This document shows positions 45,547 through 57,682 of a stretch of 64,000 bases of DNA, one piece after another. The first letter of the stretch is position 1, and the number at the start of each line of letters is the position of its first letter. Made by a program: the position numbers and the translations under genes. A model generated the notes under the pieces. It was not told the origin of the DNA. It made no database searches and saw only the letters and a list, made by a program, of their open reading frames with translations. Origin of the DNA: Cryptomeria japonica (lineage: Eukaryota > Streptophyta > Pinopsida > Cupressales > Cupressaceae); contig NC_081413.1 of assembly GCF_030272615.1 (NCBI RefSeq), positions 18,484,285 through 18,548,284 on the forward strand, in the 5' to 3' direction.

Positions 45547-46760
45547 TGAACACTTGACATGACTGATAGGGGGTGAATCAATCTGAAACTTCAAATAGAT
45601 TATTAATAGACAACATTAACCTACTTATAAATAACATATTAATCATCAAAATATAAACATCAACCATCCACACATGAATTCCATATTTACATGGAAAACC
45701 CAAATAGGGAAAAACCATTGTGAGAATCTAAATCATGATATGAATAAAAATGTTTACAATGTATTAGGCTTATTGCCAAGGAGCACCAACATTTGAAGGA
45801 CTTGCAGAGCTAAGGCACACAATGTTGGGCAAGATACAAAGAGGACTTTCTCAACTAAATATCACTTCTTCAAGACAAGATATAAATTGCTCCCAAAGGA
45901 CTCACTGTTAGTTAGCAATGAATAAAATAGCTGAATTGAAATTGAGGAGGATTATCTTGAACATGAAATCATCCTTGAACAAATGAATCAAGTGACCAAC
46001 ATCATGGACAACATCTTTAATAATGTTCACTGTCACAACACACTATCTTGTAGAATATATCACCTTCAAAGCTCTTCTCAAACTAAGTTTTGCACAACCA
46101 CGAAGAAAAATATTCTTGCAAGTCATTTGCATACACTTCTCACATAATTCACTTCTCATCATATCATAATTCATCCATCTGCACATCTTAAACATGAGAT
46201 ATAATATTGAAACCCTAATTAAGGGTTGGTAAAAATAAAATAAGCAATATTACACAAAATAAGCCACCTAGACCTAAAATACTCAAATCGTTCCACTCTA
46301 AGAGAAAGAGGGAACCAAAACATATTACAATACATCCTTCCATAATTGATCCAACAATCTACACATACTAACACATACTCCAAATCTATTACCAAACATA
46401 ACATGTAGAAATAATAACTAGTCGGCCACATAACCTCTTTCGATGCAAAATACTCAATACAGATCTCCACATGCCATAGTGAGACCCAAAGAACATCGCA
46501 ACACATCTTCCAACACATATCCAAAAATAATAATATGATCCACTTAACTGCAACATAATCAACAACATACCCAGAGGGCACCAAAATCTTTCTAGACCAT
46601 CCTAAATACAAGATGACACAACTAACACCCAAAACATTAACTGCAACACAAAAAGTAACTCCACAAAAACCAAGAGGTATTTGGACCAACATCCATCCAA
46701 ATAACCAAGTTTGACATCAATAACAACCATACAAGATCATGCTTCCAACAATCTCCAACA
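45547..46760 (-). repeat. Copia-4 5' LTR (outer edge approximate)
   Basis: Inner edge TGAACACTTG next to the primer site; outer edge placed at ATCTCCAACA (46760). GATAGGGGGTGAATCAATC and CCAAATAGGGAAAAACCA mirror landmarks of the Copia-2 LTRs. A partner LTR is not in the window, so length is inferred. Confidence 0.6.
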
Positions 46761-48156
46761 ACTACATATCTTGAGTTTAATCATGTAAAATATTGTACAT
46801 ATGTCACTTCTTTGAGTCATGTTCATTCTAGAGAGTCTAGTTTATAATTTTTCTTGAGATATTTGATTCATGATTTTGGGGTAGCTTAGGTAGTTTAGTT
46901 GTTTAGTGTTTCTTAATCTAGCTTAGTTTTCTTTTTCTTTTAGTTTGCTTTAGTTAGTCGGTTTTCTTAGTTTAGGTGTCCTAAGTGGGAGCTTTCATTT
47001 ATGAGAGAGGCATTGTGTTGTTTTCTCACACGCTGGTACAATTTGGATCTTATGTGTTAGGACTAGTAAATTTTGTCATCCACTGGCTTGCTCATCTAGG
47101 ACTGGTTTTTTCAAGTGCAAAATTTGATAAAATTTTGGCTAAGTGTTTAAGATTTAAGCACCCCAGGTTGGCCATGTTTCTATTTTGTTGTTGACTTATC
47201 TAGCCAGTTTCATCTTTTGAGGAGGTTCATTTTCATGGGTTCATGTTTGTATTTTGACTAGCGCCTTCATAGGTTCCTTAAGATGCTTTTACCAATTGGC
47301 TAGGTTATCCCTAGGATCTAACTCAATTTTCCTAAGTTTTAACTGCATGACCCCTTGACCCTTTATTATGTTTCAGTTTCCCCACGTAGTCAAAAATATG
47401 CCTTGTAAAGTCACCCTACTTCCCCGTAGTGTTCTATCATGTTTCAAATCTTGCAGTGCAAGGGTGTTGGTTAAAGTTTAATAGCACAAGGAACAAGACT
47501 CACAACCCCGCACTATTGGTAACTCTCGATGTTCCCATACAGGTATGTGAGAGATGAGAAAAAAAATGGGAATGCCGAAGGAAGTGGTGAACCCGTAACC
47601 CCATGGTGAGATAACACCTTGCTTGGGAAATGGTGCGAGAAGGAATACAAAATAAGGATTCCAAAGATGGATATTGATCCCGCATTACCTTGAAGTTGTA
47701 CAAGGACGATAAAGAACCTTACAGGTTTGCGGGATGATGAGGATAGATATAAGTGGTCCCTATTGAATGACATGACATATACATTGGTTAAGGGGGAGTT
47801 TAAATTCAAATGCCCTACTGTATTGGAAGGGTCAAGTGATTTGTTCGCTATTTTGTGGCACCACATTGGATAGAGGAGTGCTGATGAAGACAGTCAAAAT
47901 CCTTTGACTCTACCAGGAAAAGAAGAGGGACCAGTTATAAACACAACTTGAAGCTTGTTGCATTTCTTGTTACTATAGAATGAATTCCAAGGCTGTAAAA
48001 AGGGATTTTGGTTGATATATAGTTTTGGGGGGATACTATTGGAAATAGTAGTAGCAGTGTTTGAGTCATGGAGTAAGTCTAAAACAAGGAAGAATTCAAA
48101 TGTTCTCACGGGAAATGTCAATTAGTTTATGATCCATCATGGACATTCTATAGAAA
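46761..48156. other. Unrecognised intergenic DNA
   Basis: No supported coding region. T-rich tracts near 46900-46960 and possible splice-like CAG|GTATGTG near 47541, with no exon pattern around it. Confidence 0.4.
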
Positions 48157-48160
48157 TTAT

Positions 48161-49589
48161 TATTGGCATATGTGCTGAGTGTGATGACATGATGATATTG
48201 TATGTTGCCATTGATGTCAATATGCTGAAGTATGAATCAATATATTGAAGTAAGAAAACTGGCAAGAGAATCGGTATGGTGATGTGAACCGGTATATTGA
48301 AACTTTTGTATCAGGGTTTCGTTTGGTATGACTACCGGTTGGTAGTCTTAGCTTTAGGGTTTCCAGTTGATGCATTTCAAGTCTACGTGATTCGACCGAC
48401 GATATCCTGTGATGGGTTAGCAGTGAAATGGAGATCAGATCATGTTGCCACGTCAGCCTTGTGTGCGTGAAGGATTTCCTTGAGGATCTTGCATGAAGAA
48501 GATTGATCCTATCTACCTTGGGAATGTGCGAAGTCTCAGTAAACAGTGGAGAGCACGTGATGGGTTATTCGCTTCCAGAAGCAACAAAGAATGAACGATG
48601 GAGAACATCTTGAGATCTGTTCAAGACTATTTTATTCAATGCAATGTGTTTTGAACAGTCAGGATTGGACCGACTATATTGATAACCTAAATGTTTAGGG
48701 TTTAGGCTTTATGCTACTGACCTATCTGTTTCCTATAAGGGTGATGATTATTTTCATTGTTATTGGCAAGTGTTATGTGTGTATCCAAGTGAAGAGATAC
48801 TTGATTCTTGCCAGACCGAAGAAGTGTGTTGATACTTGCAGAGTGTGATTGTAGAAGTAAAGGAACTAAAATGGATCTGTCTTGGCATTGAGTATTGTTA
48901 TCAGATCAGTGTATTACCTGTTGACTTCTAACCATTTCAGCAGTTGGAAAATCCCTTAACTGGGTAGCTTTAATAGGCTTTGCGTAAATTCTTTAACAGG
49001 GTGACTCAAATCAATGAGTTCTTCAAATCCTCTTGCGAGGTAACCTTTAACAGGGTTCTAACCTTTAACCATGTTTTTGGCCATCCCTTAACCGGGTGAT
49101 CCCTAGCAGGATCGGTTCCTAACAGAACCTATTGTAAAGTCCTTAACTAGATTAGGCTCCTAACAGAGCGAACTTCATAAGAGTTCAAAGAACAAGTTGT
49201 GGGTATTCATCCCCACTGTGGTTTTTCCCAATTGGGTTTCCATGTGAAAAATCAGTGTGTCATGTGTGATGCTTTTTCATGTGATGATTAGTATTTTCTG
49301 TTAAGTGGTAATGCATGCTAATCCAGTGGTCCTTATATTTCTGATGTATTACTTGTTTATGCATATGGGTGAAGTGGAAAGGAGAGATTAGGTTTTGTGA
49401 AGATCTAAGTGTTACCGGTTTATGTGTTTCACAGTCTCACCATGTTTTACCAATAGTGCCCTATTTTAGATCGGTGATACTGTTTACTAGTTAGTTCAAT
49501 CTTTGCAGTCAAAGTGGTTTAGAGAAATTTTTGTCTATATTGATTCACCTACCCCCTCTCAGTATCTGTTGAGTACTTTCTATTCATCA
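48161..49589 (+). mobile_element. Solo LTR, Copia type, related to the Copia-2 family landmarks
   Basis: Begins TATTGGCATATG (TG changed to TA) and ends near CTATTCATCA. Contains GATGTTGCCATTGATGTCAA-like U3, CCCCACTGTGGTTTTTCCC and TCACCTACCCCCTCTC near the end. The flanks share ATTATT (48156-48161 and 49589-49594), giving a 5-bp duplication with one-base ambiguity in the edges. No internal coding region is attached. Confidence 0.75.
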
Positions 49590-49594
49590 TTATT

Positions 49595-51959
49595 CATCAA
49601 TTATCTCCATAATGTATTCCCTATCTTACATGAATGTCAATATCAAAGGTTTTGTTATTTGTCTTCATAAAAATCTTGTGAATGTGTAGCATTGTTTGTG
49701 GGTTCTTTTCAAGGAAGAGATTATTTTCCTTCATTTGTGTTGCAGTAATTTTAGGGATACAATATGAATTTTGTAAGAATAATCTCTATAGTAACAATAG
49801 GGGCTGCATTGATGTTAGACATTAGTGCTACAAGGGCTCACTAATTATTATGAGTTGTTGTTAGATATTCACATTTGGATAGGGTTTTGACTTTGCATCC
49901 TAGATTAGACATAGGTCCATGGAATTCTCACATCTAGACTAAAGGAAATTCAAAATATTTGCAATCACTTTCTCTCTATTTTTTGTATTTCTTGTTTAAG
50001 TTATTTTGGGTCTGGCATCTCTAGGGAGATTGAAGGATAAAGAAATATGCTGTGAGAGTATTATTATTTTTCTACCTTTTCATGTGAAAAAAGTGGAGAT
50101 TCTTATTTTGTTATTCTCAGTGATTAGTTGGAAGAAATGGGCTCAATATTGGGCAATTGGTGAATTATGAACACCCATTGTTTGTAAACCTAAGAATTAT
50201 CCACCATTAATTGCCTGCAGTTGTTGTTTAGGGATGAATTCATAATGCTTCATGAACTTGTGATTTGGGAACACCCTCCCGAGTTTGGTGGAGCTCAAAG
50301 TGAAGAGGGATGGTTTAAGCCTTGATATGTTGTGTTTTCTTGTCCTTGGATTGTGAATAGGTTTGAATAATTGGCTAAATCATCGATCCCATGGTTTAGG
50401 CTTCGTGATTTCCCATAGGATTGAGGGTAGCAGGAAAAATAGTCAACATTATGTTTGGTCCATTTTCTTGATATCTATTCATGAAGTGCTTTAATATCTG
50501 AGGTTGTTCCTCTCTAGCTTTAATACCATTTGGTTAGGACTTGTACTTGAATCGAAAGGGAATCACTTATTGTGTCTTGATACTAACATATTTTGATTAC
50601 TACATTTTTACACACTTAATCTATTGCTCTAAGTCATTGTGGTATCTTAGGTGAAGTCGTGGTGAGTGAAAAATCTAAAATCCTACTTTAGCGCCACTAT
50701 AATTCTCAAACACAAGTGAGCTTCATTTATTATGAAATAAAGTGTGGAAAATATGTGAAAAGAAAGCAATATCAAAAGAAAGAGGAAATGAGAAAATGAA
50801 AAGAAAAAAATAATGTGAAATGAAATATCAAAGTATTTGGCTTTGGGAATGTGTGAATAACTCCATCAGGGCTATAGATGCCTAACTAGTAGCGGATCAA
50901 TATTCGTGAGGTTACATCTATAAACTCATTGAGGATATGGATGCTTGCTATCAACAAGGCTCTATTTAGGATGCTTTTAGAGTTAGGACAAACCGCGTAG
51001 CTAGTGATAATGAATTCTAAGGGTTACGATGTTCTTGTGAGTGAGAATGAATACATTTACACACACCTGGGTAACCAAAGACTAAGTGCATTGATTTGGT
51101 TTGGGATTATTCTTCCTTTTTAAGTATGTTTCCTTGTCTCTTGATAGGCTGGGTTGAGTTTTTCAGAGGTTCTAAGTGTGGATTGGGTCTTTAGCTTTGA
51201 AATTTTAGGAACATTTATTCAAGGTGGCACTAGATTTTGTGACATCTTCACACATCGCCCTATTGCAAATGGGGACCCCCACTTTTTTTATTTCTAGTAT
51301 AGTTGTCTTAGCTTAGCCATCTAGATTGGTATCAGTTTCCTTAGTTATTAAACTTTTGATAGTGAGAGATGCAAATCCTTTGATTGTTAGGAAGTGATCA
51401 AGTCAGGTAGTCTAATAGCAACCAGGTCTTCCTCTAAACTAGTTTGGAGCCTTCTCAACTTTAGGTGCTCAAGTGATAGGTAAGGGTAAAGATTAACACT
51501 AGGTGATGCCTCACAATGTGACCTTTAGATCAGGTCAAGGTATGAGACTTAGGTGTGATGAGTAGTCAGGCAAGAAAGTAGATTTCCTTAGGTTAGAGCA
51601 AGGAGGAAAGGAATGATCAAGAAGTAATGAGAAATCAATTGAGATGAAGTGCTTGATGAAGATCAACCAAGGTCTAAGAGATAATGGAAGAGGAATAAAT
51701 CACCAAGTTACCTTTATGAGCAAGTTATTTTACACTTGGCGAAGGTAGTGAAGTTGTCAACTTAGGGTGGAAGTAAGGGATCCTTCCTTCACTCCCTTAA
51801 ATCAATGACCTAAGTAGAAAATTTCCTTAACATTCAAATATTGTTTGGAGAAAATTGGAAGATGATTAACATCATATTGAAAGTGTAGCGAATTTATCAG
51901 CTAAGTGTTTGAAGTCAACAAGACTTGAGCAACAATAAATATTTTATCCTTTGATGGCC
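49595..51959. other. Unrecognised intergenic DNA
   Basis: No ORF of note. An A/G-rich tract lies at 50750-50830, and GCAAATGGGGACCCCCAC near 51266 looks like a gypsy polypurine and LTR start, without further support. Confidence 0.4.
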
Positions 51960-52260
51960 AAAAGCCCAACCTCCTTAGCACACTTCCAATACACCCTCAA
52001 AAGATCGGCTGTCCTAACACACTTCCACTTACCCTCTAAAACCCCAGCCATTTTCATCAACTTCCACTTCACCTCTAAAAGCCTGACCATGCTTAGTAGA
52101 TTTTCACTTGTTGGTCAAATCCACAGACTTCTCGTGCACCCCTGAAAGCCCAACCTAACTCAAGAACTTCTAGTTACCCTTGAAAATTCTGGCAATTATG
52201 AGTAAAATTCTAGTTGCATCCCAATAGCTTGGCCTTCCTAGCAAAAATTCACTTCAGGTT
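51960..52260 (+). repeat. 39-bp tandem array, 4 clear plus 3 diverged units
   Basis: Units start at 51960, 51999, 52038 and 52077, each 39 bp, consensus AAAAGCCC-ACC...CACTTCCACTTACCCTCT; weaker units continue to about 52260. In the plus frame they read as 13-residue repeats (KSPTSLAHFQYTL, KRSAVLTHFHLPS, KTPAIFINFHFTS). Probably a minisatellite; coding is doubtful. Confidence 0.75.
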
Positions 52261-53402
52261 AAAATCCAAGACCAATTAGATCATGGTAAAATAAAAAACA
52301 CCACTCAAGACCTAAATCATGTTAAATGAGGACTATAGGATCCTAAAGTCAGACGTAAAACATGAAAATCAGACATGTGACTAGAAATTATAACATCTTT
52401 AACCTTATTAGGAATGCATACCAGATCAAAAAGTTTAAAAAATGTGTAAAATCTATCTATAGTCATAGGTTTTTGGCGCTTCCCTTGTTTGTTTTGCAAG
52501 AAACTAAGGAAGAAGGTAAGTGAGAAGGCTACAAGCATCTCAAAGAACATATCAACAAGGGAGGAAAGCTTCACTACTTGAGGGAGAGGTTAGGCTATCT
52601 AATAAAGTGAATGGATGATTCATCAACAACATGGGAGGAAGGACTTCATGACATGGAAAGTTAAGGAAGGAACACCTCAATTTGGAAAGTATAGAGATCA
52701 ACATCAAGGAAGTAATTTTACAACTATTTTGAATTCTCTTTAGAAATCCAAGAATCATTGCTGGTATATAGCAAGCAATGAATCTTGGTGTGGAGTAAGA
52801 TGAGGTGGTGCCTAGTCATCTTCAACCCAATCACATCATTCCAAGTCAGGGTATCTAGATTCAATGCACTTGATTCATCTAATGAGGAGGATGACTACCA
52901 CATGTTGAGGCACAAAGATTGATTTACTTAACCTCAACATTTATTGGTAGCATTCAAAGAAAGGATGTGTCCTAAAAATGTAATTTTCTCATTGGTCAAA
53001 TATTAAATGCTATGTAATGGGTGTAACAAACCCTAATTAGTATTTCTATTCATTGACCTTGGCCATTAATGTGAATTTTATCCATGCCATTCAATTGTAT
53101 TTAGAGCACTATTTAAGGCTTGCTTTCCTCATTTGTAAAGGTTAATAGTTCAGAAATAGAAAGTTAATACTTAATAGTTGATCAATAGTTGATAGCAGAT
53201 ATCTAGAGTAGAGTAGGATAAAATGATATTGTTACAAGAGGTATATTATTTTAATTGAAGATATGGTGAATTTCATGTGTTGATTCAACAACTTGTCATT
53301 TATTTTCATATTGATTAGATGGATGGAAGATATTGTGAACGATTAATGGTGAATTTTGCATGTTTATACTAGTATTATTTTTATTACCAAATAATTTGTG
53401 TG
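52261..53402 (+). other. Possible gypsy LTR with promoter-like segment
   Basis: No ORF. GAGCACTATTTAAGGC near 53104, after a GGGTGTAACAAACCC-like stretch, looks like an LTR TATA region; neither LTR end could be fixed. Confidence 0.25.
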
Positions 53403-53664
53403 GTGAACTCTTTATTCAAGATTAAATTTGATTTTTACTCATCCATTGATATGCATCACATTGATAGTGTCTATGTTTTTGGTGGTGATTTGAACATCAT
53501 AAGATTACCTTAGAAGATCACACTAACTTTGTGGATAACTCTTTATTCAAGATCAACTTCAATTGTTACTCATTCATTGATATGCATCACATTGATGGTG
53601 TTTATGTTGTTGGTGGTGATTTTAACATCATAACATTACCTTAGAAGGTCACACTAGCTTTGTG
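53403..53664. repeat. 131-bp direct tandem duplication
   Basis: AACTCTTTATTCAAGAT at 53406 recurs at 53537. Both copies continue through TTGATATGCATCACATTGAT and end TTTGTGG, with about ten percent mismatch. Confidence 0.9.
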
Positions 53665-53811
53665 GAGTTGTACTTTGCATGGAAAAGCAAAGCCTAGTAG
53701 AACTTCAATAAGTCATTCATGGTTTCTTACATTCTTAGGATTATATTAAGTTTCTTAACCCTCAATCCTTTTTTATCCTTTTTCAATTCAAGTTAATTTT
53801 TTACATTTTGA

Positions 53812-54734
53812 TGTAGTCAAGGTAGGGAGATCCAATGAAAGACATCCCATCCTTGCAGCCTAACACAAACACCATGCAAGATATACCGGTAACTGGTAAC
53901 ACAACACCAAATAAAGAAGAAAGAACAACCAATAGCAACACAAAATACATAACCGGTAAACAATATGAATAAATCTTATAACAACTTGAATAATTACATA
54001 TGCCACATGTTGGATCACCGTCTAGGATACAAACAATGCTTACAACACAAATATAAGATCCGCAAATCATCTACACATCAAATCAACCTCAGGAAATAGT
54101 CTGTTGGTTCAACCCTAATCCAGACCTTTGCCCTTCCTACTTTAGTCCACCAAACTAGAATCTCACCGGTTCTACATCTTCGCTCAATCTCAAAATTTAG
54201 TATTCTATCTTCTGTCTTCTATCTTCTCAAATGATTCACAAAAATTATATTTATACCATTCACAAATAATAATAACTTGATCAAGTTGGCCCAAAGACCA
54301 ACCAGTTCATAATGAAACATGCTAATAGTAACATGTCGGCTCAAATCAATAAGAACAACTTCCAAAGTGCATAAAACATCATGCGGTACTTTGAGAACAT
54401 CATACAAGGCTAAAACAACATAACTCAATGATCTGAAAGTCACAAAAATAAACCGCAACCCGATTCAACTTCGCACAACACACTGCAAGACTAACCGGTA
54501 AGAACACATCAACTGGGCCAGTAATGGAATCCATCTCACCGGAATCAAATCCAAATGCCATGAATCTCGAACATGATAAAGAAAATGAACTCAAGGGAAT
54601 AAATCTAAATCCACAATTCTAAACGCTCAAACATGAAGAAATGCCACGATCTCCAAGCAATTACATTGCTAACTGCTCAACCGGTAAGAACCACACCGAT
54701 GCTCCTGCATCAGACTCTCAGGGTTAATTGAAAA
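53812..54734 (-). repeat. LTR-like fragment, minus strand
   Basis: Repeated ACCGGT boxes, and a minus-strand TATA-like GGTATAAATAT at 54246-54256, resemble the right half of the minus LTR at 37866-38749. Ends and duplication were not found. Confidence 0.3.
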
Positions 54735-57666
54735 GTGAGTCCCATTACTTGATCTAGTTTGGCGATCCGTCAGTAGGTACTTGCAACTGCCTTAGAGGTT
54801 TGATGATTTGATTATAGCTTTTGGTTGCCTCTCCTCAGCGATATAGCAATCCACTCTACTGTAAGGCCCTCCCCAACCAAGCTTTGATTAACTTAGTTGA
54901 CCATGTTTGACCCTACTAATAAATGCTATAATTAAATAGGATGGACTATGTTAGACAGATAGATTGGTGAGAAAAGTAATTGAACCAGGTTACAGAATCA
55001 TTTCACCTTGAGGTGTACATTTTTATGCATTATGGATTTAGAACTTATAAGATTCCATAATTTGGATAACATTGATGTATGTTGATGCTTCATTTATATG
55101 TGTTATGATATAGAACTCTATATGATTCCAGAATAGGATAAATTCGAGATGATATATGTCATTATTGGATTTGCAAGACTTCACTATGATGATAGAAATA
55201 TGATGTATGTTTTATGTATGGATTAAAATTATGAGGATTATGATAATTGCTTATGTGGATTTATTTGGATGTAAGATGTATTGATTTGTTTAAATGTATA
55301 TTGTATGCAGAGTGTTTGATGTGTATTCTTATTCATGTGTTTTATATTATATGAGGTTATTTGGAATTACTAATGTGTAATTGAGATGTGCAGGAAAATT
55401 ATCCAAGTGACCATGGAAACATTATGGAGAACCAAACCTAGACCTATGTACGTTCGTAAAACCAGGGTTTGTCTATTTGAAGAGACAACACCTCGTTTGT
55501 ATCGTATTTTATTTGTGAAAGTAAATGTTGCATGTGTGTTAGATTGAATTTATTTATTTGTGTAAATCCAACAAAAGACAAAATTTCATGTGTAATGTTG
55601 TAAAGTATTTTATTGTGTCACTTGACACATGATTGATTTATGTCTTGATTTTTGAATTTGTCTCTTGGAGGGAGTTGTTTCAACCATAGCTTTTTCAAAT
55701 AATTTAGTGGTTTTATATTTTCCTTGGGTAGAGAATATTTGGGGTGGTCAACTTAGGTTTGACCCGAAAGTTAACTTCAGATGGGTTTAAAAGGGGTTAA
55801 ATGGACTCCTAGGGGTAGTTTAAAAGTGTTTCCTAAAGCCCATAAGGTATACCTAAGGGTTAGGAGTAATTTTAGGCATGTGACAACTCTCATGTGACCA
55901 TTTAGACACCTTAAAAAGTGGGTTTTCTAAGGTGAGCGAAAATTGAAATTAGAAGGCATCTTCTAGGTTAGTTAACTTTCCTTTTTGGTGAGAGATCCCT
56001 TTTGATCTTTTTTAGACTTTTTCCTTTTTCAATTTTAGAAACCTGTGAGAACTCTCACTGAGGTCTTCTTAGGCAAGAATGAGAGATTTTGTGGGCAATC
56101 ACCCACTCTCCATTTTTGGAGACAAGGCAATTTTGAAAGAAATGATAGATTTGGTTTAGGAATTTGGCTAAGTGTAGAGAAGCAAGGAATTGTGGAATTG
56201 GGTTGCTCATCCTCAACTAGATCTAGCATTCGTTTGGGCAATTGAAGGTTGGTTAAATTTCTCTTTGTATTGTTTTCTTTCGTGTTGCATGTTATTTTGG
56301 AAAGATTGTTTGTGTGGAAAAAGTTGTTATCTTGCATTTTAGTTTGTGAAAATTATCACGTGTTATGTCTTTGTTTTCTTGTATGCATTCTGTGTTTTGG
56401 GAGTAACCAAGGCCTCCTACTCTTGGGAGAGAGGATGGTCTTGTGGGTGGTAGAAGTTTGACAGTCCTCGAGTGAGAGGATCTCGTTATGAGAGTGATCT
56501 CAAGGGATATATATGTGACCATTGCTGCATGGCTTGTTTATGCATTTGGGGGTCATAAGGAGGGAAATAAGGCATGAATGCCTTGGGGGGCATAAGGATG
56601 TGGGGTTATTATACTTATGATAAATATTTGTTTCCCATGAGATGGCTTTGTGTTTTGTCATACTTGCAGTCTCCTCAGGGTACTTGGTCCACTACCACCC
56701 TTGAAAAGACATCACATTGTGTGGTGTAGTGTAGCCTTGGTTGGGAATATGTTTGTGATTGTTTCCCCTTGTTTTTTGTGTTTGCATGTGTGTAACTTGT
56801 TTAGGGATTGGTTCTCCAAGCTCGGGGGTGGCTACTAGTTAGCCTAGGCTGGGAGGTGAGCACTCCATGGTCATAGCCCTTTTGATTTATTTGTAGGTTG
56901 TTGAAAGAAAAGGAAAGGACAAGTAGAAGTTGCTGGACTTATGTGGTTCAGGAAAAGAGTCGAAAATAGAATAGTTTATATTTTAAAGTTGCAGCAGTGT
57001 GAATGTAAAACTATATGTTGTAGATACTTTGAAAAGAAAATGTATTTATTTTAATTAAAGGGCCTGATTTAATAGAAATGAGAGATTCCATTTGTATTGA
57101 TGGCTATAATGTATTTTAAATGTACTCTAAATAAATGTATTATCTTTGTTAAGTATTATTTTGTTGCAAAAGAAATATGTTTATCTTGGATTAAGTTCCT
57201 ATAGTTATTGAAATTATATTGTAGTATGTATGTCAGTTTTGAAAATGAAAATTTATTTTGCATGTTAATTCTGAAAATAAATGTTCAGTCTATTTCCTTA
57301 TTGCACATCTCTAAGGTTAAATTCTAATGAATCTAGATAAATAAAGTTGTTGTTTAGAATTATTAAATTCTGTCACATGCTTATTTGCAGAAAAATAAAA
57401 TTTAGAGTTAAATAGCCTATTTGATTTAAATAATTTCATATTTCTATAGTTGCTGTTTAATTTTATTGGAAACTGTCATTTTATTTATTTGCAGAAAATA
57501 AATCAAAAAAAAAAATATCATGTCTATCTTTAAGGCTTATTTTAATAATTTCTAGATTTATATAGTTGCTGTTTAAACTTATTTACTTCTCTCAATTCTA
57601 ATTATTTGCAAAAAATAAATCTAAGGATTGAGTAAACTATTTGATTTTATTTTTAGCTGCATAACA
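54735..57666 (+). other. AT-rich DNA, in part probably the LTR belonging to the primer site at 57670
   Basis: Ends GCTGCATAACA just before a Met-tRNA primer site, so the right part should be an LTR of a plus-strand element. The left edge cannot be set. No ORF of note. Confidence 0.35.
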
Positions 57667-57669
57667 TTT

Positions 57670-57682
57670 TGGTATCAGAGCC
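57670..57682 (+). other. Orphan primer-binding site (initiator Met tRNA)
   Basis: TGGTATCAGAGCC, three bases after an LTR-like end (AACA). No gag-pol follows within the next 3.5 kb. Confidence 0.55.

Larger units (their letters stand above)
41610..46760 (-). mobile_element. Copia-4: minus-strand Copia relic cut by the CACTA end
   Basis: 5' LTR about 45547-46760, primer-like site at 45531-45541, leader, then gag to mid-RT on the minus strand, ending at 41610 where the CACTA terminus begins. RT 3' half, RNase H and 3' LTR are absent. U3 ends TGTTGG on the minus strand. The R/U5 part shows the reverse complement of the CCCTATTTGGG and TCACCCCC landmarks of the Copia-2 LTRs. Confidence 0.8.

Noticed and set aside
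46219-46692. 157-residue hydrophobic minus ORF
   Set aside because: Lies wholly inside the Copia-4 LTR, Cys/Val/Tyr-rich, no recognisable domain.
51266-51285. Gypsy polypurine tract and LTR start
   Set aside because: One suggestive string only; no LTR pair, primer site or coding region nearby.
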